Part shown: positions 43,315-51,118 of the stretch, in pieces
Layout of the letters: each line of letters begins with the position of its first letter
How positions within the stretch are numbered: the first letter of the stretch is position 1
DNA from: Paenibacillus sp. cl123
GTDB taxonomy: Bacteria > Bacillota > Bacilli > Paenibacillales > NBRC-103111
Length of the DNA: 64,000 bases
Reading direction: 5' to 3'
Assembly (NCBI RefSeq): GCF_900101595.1
Contig: NZ_FMYY01000003.1
Coordinates: 124,001 to 188,000, forward strand
The notes under the pieces: model-generated
Databases searched by the model: none
What the model saw: only the letters and a program-made list of their open reading frames with translations
Told to the model about the DNA's origin: nothing
Program-made: the position numbers and the translations under genes

Positions 43315-44438
43315 ATCATGGCCTGGAGAGGCAGCAATCCAAAATTCTGGTCGTCGACGACCGCCGGGAAAATTTGTACGCCATGGACAAAATATTGAGA
43401 ACGCTGCCTTGTGAGGTGCATGCCGCCTATTCGGGCAATGAAGCGCTGTCGCTCACGCTCCGTCACGACTTCGCTCTGATCCTGCTTGATGTCAATATGC
43501 CGGAGATGGACGGCTTTGAGCTGGCTGAGCTGCTCCGCAGCAACAAGGATACGCAGCGCATTCCGATCATTTTCGTCACGGCGATCAACACGGAGGACAA
43601 AAGTGTGTTTAAAGGCTACGAGTCCGGGGCCGTCGACTATTTATTCAAGCCGGTAGACGTAGATATTTTGCTCAGCAAGGTTAAGGTTTTTCTCGAATTG
43701 AACCGGAAGCAGAAAGAGCTGGAGCTGATCCAGAGTGAGCTGGAGCGCAGCAACCGCAGCCTGGCCGAGTTCGCCCAGGTTGTGTCGCACGACTTGAAAA
43801 ATCCGCTGCATGTCATTACCGGACTGAGCGAGCTGCTGCTGCTTAAGTATGCGGAAGGGATGAATGAGCGGTGCCGGAGCTCGATCGAGCAGATTGCCTC
43901 CTCGGCCCGGCGCATGGACAGGCTGATTACCGATATGCTGGCGTTCGCACGCGTGGACGCCCAGGCGATGGCGTATGACCTGGTCGATCTGAACGAGGTG
44001 CTGCAGGACGTCGTATCCGATCTGAGCAGCCGTCTGGAGGAGACGGGGGGAGAGGTCGTAAAGCTCGATGAGCTGCCCCGGCTGGAGGCGGACCGGACGC
44101 AGATGTATCAGCTGTTCCAGAATCTGCTGGCCAATGCGATCAAATACCATGCAAAGGGTCGCCCCCCTCGTATTGCGATCGGAACGATACGGCTTGCCAG
44201 CCCGGATGTATGCTGCTTTTATGTGGAGGATAACGGCATGGGGATGGAGGAAGCGGAGCTGCCGACCATCTTTAACCCGCTGACCCGTCTGGGCAATGCC
44301 AAGGGCCTGGAAGGAGTGGGACTGGGCCTCGCGACCGTGCGGCAGATCATCCAGCGGCATCAAGGGTCCGTTGAAGTGACGAGCAAACCTGGCGTCGGGA
44401 CAAGATTCAAGATCGCATTTCCCGTCACAAGCCGGTAG
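43311..44438 (+). CDS. Response regulator-histidine kinase hybrid
   Basis: A 375-residue cytoplasmic protein. The N-terminal receiver has the phospho-acceptor Asp60 in LILLDVNMPEMDGFE, Thr90 in IIFVTAIN and Lys in LFKPVDVDI. A coiled coil follows, then HisKA with His160 in VVSHDLKNPLH and HATPase_c with VEDNGMGMEEAE and GVGLGLATVRQII. It starts in the CheB stop (ATGA). Probably receives phosphate from the hybrid kinase and passes it on, or tunes its own kinase output. No DNA-binding domain in the cassette. Confidence 0.9.
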   Translation: MNHGLERQQSKILVVDDRRENLYAMDKILRTLPCEVHAAYSGNEALSLTLRHDFALILLDVNMPEMDGFELAELLRSNKDTQRIPIIFVTAINTEDKSVFKGYESGAVDYLFKPVDVDILLSKVKVFLELNRKQKELELIQSELERSNRSLAEFAQVVSHDLKNPLHVITGLSELLLLKYAEGMNERCRSSIEQIASSARRMDRLITDMLAFARVDAQAMAYDLVDLNEVLQDVVSDLSSRLEETGGEVVKLDELPRLEADRTQMYQLFQNLLANAIKYHAKGRPPRIAIGTIRLASPDVCCFYVEDNGMGMEEAELPTIFNPLTRLGNAKGLEGVGLGLATVRQIIQRHQGSVEVTSKPGVGTRFKIAFPVTSR

Positions 44439-44483
44439 GGAATAGCTCGGGACCGGGCGCAGGAGCGGATGTTGCTGCGTTCC

Positions 44484-44528
44484 GGCTGCTGCCGCGGAGC
44501 CTGTGATGCGGAGTCCGCGGCAGCAGCC
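44484..44528 (+). other. Perfect 15-bp inverted repeat after the kinase cassette
   Basis: GGCTGCTGCCGCGGA (44484-44498) and TCCGCGGCAGCAGCC (44514-44528) pair perfectly around a 15-base loop. No T-run follows. It could be a stabilising 3' hairpin or a protein site. Confidence 0.65.
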
Positions 44529-44621
44529 TGTGAAGCGGAAATGGTGAGGTGGAAACGGCCGGTGTTCCGGCTATTGACCGGACGATGATCGACCTCCGGT
44601 AAAGAACAGTTGCCAGGAGTT

Positions 44622-44636
44622 TTGACACGTGTTATC
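44622..44636 (+). promoter_or_regulatory. Possible LacI-type operator and -35 box before the mannosidase regulator
   Basis: TTGACA (44622-44627) could be a -35 box. The overlapping GACACGTGTTATC (44624-44636) shares ACGTGTTATC with the site upstream of the alpha-mannosidase. Confidence 0.5.
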
Positions 44637-44662
44637 TTAAGGGTGAAGCTGAGGTGAGGAAA

Positions 44663-45700
44663 TTGAACAAACGCGTTACGAGTCATGATGTAGCCAAGCT
44701 GGCCGGCGTTTCGCGCGGCGTCGTGTCCGCTGTTCTGAACGGCACGCCCGGAATTCGCGTCAGCGAAGAGAAACGCAGAGACGTGCTGAAGGCCATAGAA
44801 GAGCTGAACTACAGCGTCGACGCGCAGGCTCGCAGCATGCGGACCGGCAAAAGCGGCTGCATAGCGGCTTATGGCAACCTGGATAATCCGTTTTTCCTGC
44901 AGGTGCTGCAGGGGGCTCAGCGCGTATGCACCGAACGGGGCTACCACCTGCTGCTGTATGGATATAACGGACTGGAGAGCAAGCAGTCCTTGATTGCGCT
45001 GTTTAACCAGCGGAGGATCGACGGGCTGCTGACGAAAGATGTTACCGGCTATGCCGACGATAAATGGGCCGCCATGGTGAAGGAAGCGGGGCTGCCGTAC
45101 ATGTCGGTCGAAGGGTATCCGGAGAGGGAGGATGTCCCGTCCGTCCTGCTCGATTATGGGGCCAGCATCCGGCTGGCGCTGGATGAGCTATATAAGCTGA
45201 CAGGGCTGCCGCCCATCTATGTCGAGCTGTACAACGGGCCGGAATACGCGCCCAATTGGGGAGACCGCCACCGCCTCGCCGCCTATAAGGACTGGATGCG
45301 AGAGAAGCTTCTGCCGGAGACTGTCTGGACCTGCAAAGCTGACGGAGAAGATGCGGATTGGTGGGATGAGCGGCTTCGGCAGCTCCCGCGTCCATCCGCG
45401 TTGCTGGCTAATTGGTCGCGCGGAGGTTTGCTGCTCTATCGCTCGGCGCATCGACTGAACCTGCGGATTGGAAAAGAGCTGTATGTGATGGCTGCCGACA
45501 ATACGATGGGAGCCAATGCCTACATGGTGCCGGCTTTATCGTCTGTGGAGGTGCCTTATCTGGCAATGGGGGAAGCGGGGGCCGGAAGGCTGCTGGATAT
45601 GATCGAAGGCAAGCACCCGCAAGCCTCCCCTAAACTATGGGTGCCGGCAACGCTCGTGCAGCGGGAAAGCACGCCAGGCATCCCTATGGTGGGCGGGTGA
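44663..45700 (+). CDS. LacI-family transcriptional regulator
   Basis: A 345-residue repressor. The helix-turn-helix reads VTSHDVAKLAGVSRGVVSAVL (slightly different from the usual TVSRVL) and the hinge is NYSVDAQARSMRTGKSG. The ligand domain has DNPFFLQVLQGAQRV at its start and a late VPALSSVEVPYLAMGEAG. TTG at 44663 is preferred over GTG 44654 because GAGGTGAGG precedes it. It lies directly upstream of the alpha-mannosidase, and related ACGTGTTATC sites flank the pair. It is inferred to respond to a mannose-containing sugar. Confidence 0.88.
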   Translation: MNKRVTSHDVAKLAGVSRGVVSAVLNGTPGIRVSEEKRRDVLKAIEELNYSVDAQARSMRTGKSGCIAAYGNLDNPFFLQVLQGAQRVCTERGYHLLLYGYNGLESKQSLIALFNQRRIDGLLTKDVTGYADDKWAAMVKEAGLPYMSVEGYPEREDVPSVLLDYGASIRLALDELYKLTGLPPIYVELYNGPEYAPNWGDRHRLAAYKDWMREKLLPETVWTCKADGEDADWWDERLRQLPRPSALLANWSRGGLLLYRSAHRLNLRIGKELYVMAADNTMGANAYMVPALSSVEVPYLAMGEAGAGRLLDMIEGKHPQASPKLWVPATLVQRESTPGIPMVGG

Positions 45701-45740
45701 CCGCGTTCTGAACGAAACCAGGCAGAGTAGGGGGGCTGAG

Positions 45741-45780
45741 CTCTGCTCTGCTTTGCTTCGTTTTGTTTGGTTTGGTTGAT
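45741..45780 (+). repeat. Degenerate pentanucleotide run
   Basis: Eight five-base steps (CTCTG, CTCTG, CTTTG, CTTCG, TTTTG, TTTGG, TTTGG, TTGAT) make a pyrimidine/G tract between the regulator and the mannosidase. It ends at the mannosidase operator and may be a relic of slippage. Confidence 0.55.
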
Positions 45781-45797
45781 GATATAACGTGTTATCA
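45778..45797 (+). promoter_or_regulatory. Likely LacI-type operator before the alpha-mannosidase
   Basis: ATAAC-GT-GTTAT (45784-45795) is a perfect inverted repeat with a 2-base centre, flanked by GAT and CAA. It lies 29 bases before the mannosidase ATG and resembles the site before the LacI gene. Confidence 0.62.
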
Positions 45798-45823
45798 AAT
45801 GTAATCGAAAAGGAGTGTTTCCT

Positions 45824-48800
45824 ATGCATTGGACTGTAGAAAAATTGGAAGACCGTATCCGCATGCTGGAGCCATACCGTTATCGGGACGCCATACCGCT
45901 TGCCTGCGGGTGGCAGGAAGATGCGGAAGGAGAGGTCGGCGCTTATCCGCCCGATCTCAGCCGGGCGGCCGCCGCCGAGCGGGGGGCACGCTGGACGGGC
46001 AGAGACCGCTATATCTGGCTGAAGGCGCAAGCCGAGGTCCCGGCTCACTGGCAGAGCAGACGGGCGATCGGAGTCTTCGACTTCGGCTTGACGGGCGGCG
46101 GCGGCAATAGCGGCTTCGAGTCTTTGCTGTTTATCGACGGTCAGCCCTATCAGGGCGTGGATACGAACCATCGCGAGGTGATGCTCCCGGATGATGCGGC
46201 CGGCCGGACGCTGCCGCTTGTGTTCCGCCTGTGGTCGGGACTGGGCGGTTATGACAGCGGGGCCGTACTGGAGCATACTCTCCGCCGGGCCGATCTGTGC
46301 TGGCTGGATGAGGCTGCCGACGATCTTTATTATACGGGCCGGGCGATGCTGGATACGGTCAAGCTTCTCGGAGACGGCCGGGCGGAGCGTCATGAGCTGC
46401 TAGCTGCGCTGGATGAAGCCTTCCTGCTGCTGGACTGGTCCAGACCGGGCTCGGAAGCCTTCTACGCATCCGTCGTCCGGGCGCAGCAGGTTTTGCAGGA
46501 GCGGCTGACCTGCCTGCCGAAGCAGCATGCCGTGACGGTCCAATGCATCGGGCATACGCACATCGACGTCGCCTGGCTGTGGCGGCTGAAGCATACCCGG
46601 GAGAAGGCCGCCCGTTCCTTCTCCACGGTGCTGCGGCTAATGGAGCAGTATCCGGATTATGTGTTTCTGCAAACGCAGCCGCAGCTCTACGAATACATTA
46701 AGACGGATTATCCGCAGATTTATGAAGCGATCCGGGAGCGTGTGGCGGAGGGGCGCTGGGAAGCGGGGGGCGCGATGTGGCTGGAGGCGGACTGCAATCT
46801 GACGTCGGGCGAATCGCTCGTGCGGCAGCTGCTGTACGGCATCCGGTTTTTTCAACAGGAATTCGGCGTGACCTGCCGGTATCTGTGGCTGCCCGATGTA
46901 TTCGGCTACAGCTGGGCTCTGCCGCAAATATTGCGGCAAAGCGGCATCCGGGCCTTCATGACAACGAAGATCAGCTGGAATCAGTATAACCGGATGCCGC
47001 ATGACACTTTTCGCTGGAGAGGGATCGACGGGACGGAGATTTTAACGCATTTTATCACGACTCCGGACCCCGGGGGCGCAGAAGGCAGCTTTTTCTACAC
47101 GTATAACGGAGCGGTAACGGCGGAGACGGTCCAGGGCATCTGGGACGGCTACCGGGACAAGTCCGTCAACCGCAAGCTGCTGCTGGCATATGGTTATGGA
47201 GACGGCGGGGGAGGCGTAAACCGCGATATGCTGGAGATGCGGCGGAGGCTGTCCCAGCTGCCCGGTTTGCCCCAGGTGACTACGGGGCGTGCAGATGCTT
47301 TCTTCGAGGAGCTGCAGGAGACTGTGGATCAGACGGGGCAGTATGTGCATACCTGGGACGGCGAGTTGTACCTGGAGCTGCACCGCGGAACCTATACGAG
47401 CCAAGCTTATAACAAGCGGATGAACCGGAAGCTTGAGCTGCTTTACAAGGAAACCGAATGGCTGGCGGTCCGCCAGGCGCTTGCAGCGGGCTGGAGGTCG
47501 TATCCTCAGGCTGCCTTGTATGCGGGCTGGAAGATCATTCTCCGCAATCAATTTCACGATATTATCCCCGGCTCCTCCATCCGGGAGGTGTACGAGGACA
47601 GCCGGGAGGAATATGCAGAAGCCGAGCTGATCGCGCGGCAAGTATGGGAGCAGGCTGACGGCGCATTGACAAGGGCAGGCGAAGGGGCAGTTAGCCGGTG
47701 CGGCGACGATGCGGAGGCTGAATCGTCCCGCGCGGCTGGCGCGAATCATGGGGCCGCTGGGGCCCCGGCTCCGGAGAGACGGAGCGTCGCCGATGCGGAG
47801 GCTGAATCGTCCCGCGCGGCTGATGCGAATCATCGGGCCGCTGGGGCCCCGGCTCCGGGCAGCCGGAGCTATACCGTTTGGAACAGCTCGTCCTGGGAGC
47901 GGACGGAGCTTGTTGCGATTTCGGGAGCCGCCCAGCTGGGGGAGGGCCGCTGGTACGGCGCCAGCGGAGAGAAGCTGGAGGCGCAGCGCTCGGAGGCGGA
48001 GAACAGCTGGCTGGTGCGGGTGCCGTCGGTGCCGTCGCTGGGGCATGCCGTCATCGCGTTTACTCCGGATGCAGCGCCGTCCAAGGAAGCGGCTTCCGCT
48101 CCCGGGGGGCCGGAGATTCCTTTTACAGCTGAGCCGGGACGAATCGAGTCGCCTTATTACGTCATCGAATGGAATGCAGCCGGACATCTGGTCCGTATTT
48201 ATGACAAGCAGGAGAATCGCGAGGTGCTCGCGCCGGGCATGCAGGGCAATGTGCTGCAAGTATTTGAGGATAAGCCGAAAAGCCGGCATGAGGCATGGGA
48301 TATTGATCTGTTCTACCAAGAGAAGCAGCGGACGATCGAGGAGCTGCAAGAGGTGCGGATAACGGAGCTGGGGGAACTGTACGCGACGGTGGAATTCCGC
48401 TGGACCTATATGGACTCGTCCGTTAAGCAGAAGATGGTCCTGTATGCGCGCAGCCGGCGGATCGACTTCGATACGGCTGTCGACTGGCATGAGCAGCGGC
48501 AGCTGCTTAAGGCAGCTTTTCCGGTGGATATCCGGGCAACGGAAGCGACCTACGATATCCAGTTCGGCAATGTGAAACGTCCGACGCACTGGAACACGAG
48601 CTGGGACTATGCCCGCTTCGAGAGCGTGGGACATCAATGGGCGGATCTGTCCGAGCGGAGCTACGGCGTCAGTCTGCTGAATGATTGCAAATACGGCTAC
48701 GATATCAAGGATAACCGGCTCCGGCTGACGCTGATCAAGTCGGCGGCAGTGCCGGACCCGACGGCCGACCAAGGAGAGCACCGGTTCACCTATGCGCTGT

Positions 48801-49174
48801 ACCCGCATGCCGGAGATTGGCTGCAGGGCGGAACCGTACAGGCGGCATATGCCTTGAACCATCCGCTGTCTGTATCCGCAGGGGCGGCTGCATCGGCGCC
48901 GGCCTCGCTTTTCGCCATCTCGGGCGGAGCGCATGTGATGGTCGACTCGGTCAAGAAGGCGGAGGATCAAGACAAGGTCGTGCTCCGGCTGCATGAATAT
49001 GGCGGCAATCGCGGGACGATCACGATAACCAGCGAGTATGATATTGTCTCCTGGCAGGCATGCAGCCTGCTTGAAGAGCCCGAGGGAGAGCCGGTGACCG
49101 GCCCGGAACTAAGCTGCACGATTAAGCCTTATGAGCTGAAGACGTTTCTGGTGGCCTTCCATTCAAGCCTTTGA
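45824..49174 (+). CDS. GH38 alpha-mannosidase
   Basis: A 1116-residue glycoside hydrolase family 38 enzyme. CIGHTHIDVAWLWRLKHTRE gives the zinc-binding His-Asp pair, WLPDVFGYSWALPQILRQSG the catalytic Asp, and FMTTKISWNQYNRMPHDTFRW the following conserved stretch. It hydrolyses terminal alpha-mannosides. There is no signal peptide, so it acts in the cytoplasm on imported oligomannosides. An insert of two near-identical 28-residue repeats lies between the catalytic and C-terminal beta domains. The C-terminus carries the LLNDCKYGYDIKDNRLRLTL motif typical of GH38. ATG at 45824 with AAAGGAG upstream. Placed directly after a LacI regulator. Confidence 0.93.
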   Translation: MHWTVEKLEDRIRMLEPYRYRDAIPLACGWQEDAEGEVGAYPPDLSRAAAAERGARWTGRDRYIWLKAQAEVPAHWQSRRAIGVFDFGLTGGGGNSGFESLLFIDGQPYQGVDTNHREVMLPDDAAGRTLPLVFRLWSGLGGYDSGAVLEHTLRRADLCWLDEAADDLYYTGRAMLDTVKLLGDGRAERHELLAALDEAFLLLDWSRPGSEAFYASVVRAQQVLQERLTCLPKQHAVTVQCIGHTHIDVAWLWRLKHTREKAARSFSTVLRLMEQYPDYVFLQTQPQLYEYIKTDYPQIYEAIRERVAEGRWEAGGAMWLEADCNLTSGESLVRQLLYGIRFFQQEFGVTCRYLWLPDVFGYSWALPQILRQSGIRAFMTTKISWNQYNRMPHDTFRWRGIDGTEILTHFITTPDPGGAEGSFFYTYNGAVTAETVQGIWDGYRDKSVNRKLLLAYGYGDGGGGVNRDMLEMRRRLSQLPGLPQVTTGRADAFFEELQETVDQTGQYVHTWDGELYLELHRGTYTSQAYNKRMNRKLELLYKETEWLAVRQALAAGWRSYPQAALYAGWKIILRNQFHDIIPGSSIREVYEDSREEYAEAELIARQVWEQADGALTRAGEGAVSRCGDDAEAESSRAAGANHGAAGAPAPERRSVADAEAESSRAADANHRAAGAPAPGSRSYTVWNSSSWERTELVAISGAAQLGEGRWYGASGEKLEAQRSEAENSWLVRVPSVPSLGHAVIAFTPDAAPSKEAASAPGGPEIPFTAEPGRIESPYYVIEWNAAGHLVRIYDKQENREVLAPGMQGNVLQVFEDKPKSRHEAWDIDLFYQEKQRTIEELQEVRITELGELYATVEFRWTYMDSSVKQKMVLYARSRRIDFDTAVDWHEQRQLLKAAFPVDIRATEATYDIQFGNVKRPTHWNTSWDYARFESVGHQWADLSERSYGVSLLNDCKYGYDIKDNRLRLTLIKSAAVPDPTADQGEHRFTYALYPHAGDWLQGGTVQAAYALNHPLSVSAGAAASAPASLFAISGGAHVMVDSVKKAEDQDKVVLRLHEYGGNRGTITITSEYDIVSWQACSLLEEPEGEPVTGPELSCTIKPYELKTFLVAFHSSL
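47708..47875 (+). repeat. 84-bp tandem duplication within the alpha-mannosidase gene
   Basis: Two near-identical 84-bp units begin at 47708 and 47792, each starting GATGCGGAGGCTGAATCGTC. The unit is 28 codons, so frame is kept. It encodes Ala/Glu/Ser-rich segments such as DAEAESSRAA and AAGAPAP and looks recent. Confidence 0.85.
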
Positions 49175-49205
49175 AGCGGGGAAAATAAAGGGTGACCGTT
49201 GGGTG

Positions 49206-49436
49206 GCGTGTTTTGAACGAAATTCCGCATATTCCTCCCATCTTGAATGCCAGTCGGTGGCGTTATGTACGTTTTTTCGTATATTCCCCCCATCTCGACC
49301 ACCATTTGGTTGCATTTTGAACGGAATTTCGTACATATTTCCCATTGTGACCGCCAGTGGGGCTCGTTTTGTATGTTTTTTCGTATATGTTTCTCCTCCT
49401 GCGACTGCCGATCGGTAGCGTTTTGAATGTCGGCCT
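49206..49436 (+). repeat. Alternating 52/54-bp degenerate tandem repeats
   Basis: Units start at about 49206, 49260, 49312, 49364 and 49418 (partial). Odd units carry GTTTTGAACG, or a close variant, then AATTTCG or AATTCCG; even units carry TAYGTTTTTTCGTATA. The ends share GCCAGTCGG or a variant (GCCAGTGGG, GCCGATCGG). As at 29633, two subtypes alternate with a period near 52 bases, and the box GCCAGTCGG is common to both arrays. No gene covers the region. Confidence 0.7.
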
Positions 49437-49462
49437 ATTCGTTCATGTAGCTTAGTTTCGGC

Positions 49463-49545
49463 TTTCCGGTCGAATACCGCAACACGAAGTATTTCATTAA
49501 ACGGTTCAAGCGGCAGACAGGGCTCACCTATCCGAATTCAGAGAT
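49463..49545 (+). pseudogene. Remnant of an AraC-family regulator (C-terminal helix-turn-helix)
   Basis: Translation of 49463-49534 gives VEYRNTKYFIKRFKRQTGLT in frame, typical of the last recognition helix of an AraC-family regulator. Upstream the frame has stops and no N-terminal domain, and the expected EYR end is altered to PNSE. It is a decayed gene end. Its source is not visible. Confidence 0.6.
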
Positions 49546-49879
49546 AAATAATGATCCGGCGCAGGTATTATGGCAGATGTTGCCGAGGCTACGGGTGTTC
49601 GTATTTGGGGAGTTGGTGTGGTGTGAGGTGAAACGTTTTACGAGCTTCCTAGGAATTCGTGTATTTGCCGCCATATCATTCCAACTGGTCACGACTTCAG
49701 GAGCGGTTGGCCCCTGTAGCGGGCCCTCCTTCGCGCCGAAGGCAGGGAGCGGCACACAGAGATCCTATGCATCCGGACGCTAGCCGTTTTTTCTTATTTA
49801 CGACTTGTGGAACATGTTGTAAATTTAGTAGGGATGTTATTGATACTTCTTAAATCTATAGTCGCAAAGGATGATGATC
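49546..49879. other. Intergenic region before the esterase
   Basis: No gene is supported in these 330 bases. There are small palindromes such as CCTTCG-CGC-CGAAGG around 49729-49743. The promoter of the esterase gene probably lies in the A+T-rich 49785-49860. Confidence 0.4.
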
Positions 49880-50842
49880 ATGCCTGTCGTTGATATGTCG
49901 CTGGAAAAGCTCAAGTCGTATCAAGGAAGCACTCCGAGACCTGCCGATTTCGACGCTTACTGGGAGAAGGCGCTGGAGGAAATGAAAGCCGTCGACCCGC
50001 AGGTGGAGCTGGTGCCCGCCGAATTTCAGGTGCCATTCGCCGAGTGCTTCCATCTTTACTTTACAGGAGTGAAGGGAGCCAGGGTGCATGCCAAATACGT
50101 CAGGCCGAAGCAGGCCCAAGCTCCGCATCCGGCCGTGCTCCAGTTTCACGGATATTCGGGCAGCAGCGGAGATTGGACGGATAAGCTGGCCTATGCCGCC
50201 CTCGGTTTCTCGATCGCATCGCTGGATGTGCGCGGACAAGGCGGCAGGTCCGAGGATGCGGGAGGCGTAGCCGGCAATACGCATCACGGACACATTATCC
50301 GCGGCCTGAACAGCGCCGATCCGCATGAGCTGCTGTTCCGCCATATTTTCCTGGATACGGCTCAGCTTGCCCGGATCGTCATGGGCTTCCCGGAGGTTGA
50401 CGAAAACCGGGTGGGAGCCACCGGCTGGTCGCAAGGCGGGGCGCTGGCCATCGCCTGCGCAGCGCTCGAGCCGCGCATTCGCCGGACGGCTCCGGTGTAC
50501 CCGTTCCTGAGCGACTACAAGCGTGTGTGGGACATGGACCTGTGCAAGGATGCGTACGCGGAGCTTAAGACCTTCTTCCGGCATTTTGATCCGCAGCATC
50601 AGCGGGAAGAGGAGCTGTTCACGCGGCTCGGCTACATCGATATTCAGAATCTGGCTCCCCGTATCGAAGCCGAGGTGCTGATCGGAGTCGGGCTTGTGGA
50701 TACGATCTGCCCGCCGTCCACGCAATTCGCCGCCATCAACAAGATGAAGGCTCCCGTACAACTTGAGATTTACCCGGATTTCGCCCATGAAGGCTTGCCG
50801 GGCATGCACGATAAGATTATCCGTTTTTTGAGCGAGCTATAG
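49880..50842 (+). CDS. Acetyl xylan esterase/cephalosporin-C deacetylase family enzyme
   Basis: A 320-residue cytoplasmic deacetylase. The opening DMSLEKLKSYQGSTPRPADF is a hallmark of the AXE1/CE7 family. QFHGYSG supplies the oxyanion region, and GATGWSQGGALAIACAA the nucleophile Ser elbow. VGLVDTICPPST has the catalytic Asp and DFAHEGLPG the His. CE7 enzymes remove acetyl groups from imported xylo-oligosaccharides and other small substrates. ATG at 49880 follows AAAGG with suitable spacing; the upstream ATG-ATG-ATC codons are too close. A terminator follows; the ROK regulator downstream may control it. Confidence 0.9.
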   Translation: MPVVDMSLEKLKSYQGSTPRPADFDAYWEKALEEMKAVDPQVELVPAEFQVPFAECFHLYFTGVKGARVHAKYVRPKQAQAPHPAVLQFHGYSGSSGDWTDKLAYAALGFSIASLDVRGQGGRSEDAGGVAGNTHHGHIIRGLNSADPHELLFRHIFLDTAQLARIVMGFPEVDENRVGATGWSQGGALAIACAALEPRIRRTAPVYPFLSDYKRVWDMDLCKDAYAELKTFFRHFDPQHQREEELFTRLGYIDIQNLAPRIEAEVLIGVGLVDTICPPSTQFAAINKMKAPVQLEIYPDFAHEGLPGMHDKIIRFLSEL

Positions 50843-50857
50843 CCGTACTTCAGCGGG

Positions 50858-50890
50858 CCGCAGACTGTCGATATGACGGTCTGCGGTTTT
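50858..50890 (+). terminator. Terminator after the esterase gene
   Basis: CCGCAGAC (50858-50865) and GTCTGCGG (50879-50886), with an inner GTC/GAC pair, are followed by TTTT. Confidence 0.85.
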
Positions 50891-51118
50891 CTGTGCGCTT
50901 GGTAGCGCAATCGACTAAGGAGTGAAAGTCTCCAGCACACTGCGAGGTGGCGGGACTACTTGATTCTTCATGGGTCTGTCATACGCTGCAGATCAATCCG
51001 TTTTTGTTCAGCCGCGCTTGTCGTCCGGCAAGCACGGCTGTCGGAACAAAGGGATTGGTGCTATAATGAAGCGAAAAGACAAGAGATAGCACGGAATTTG
51101 AAGTTCGGAGACGATACA

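Noticed and set aside
47042..48994. 650-codon minus-strand frame in the mannosidase
   Set aside because: Antisense to the GH38 gene with its catalytic motifs; absence of start signals and domain content.
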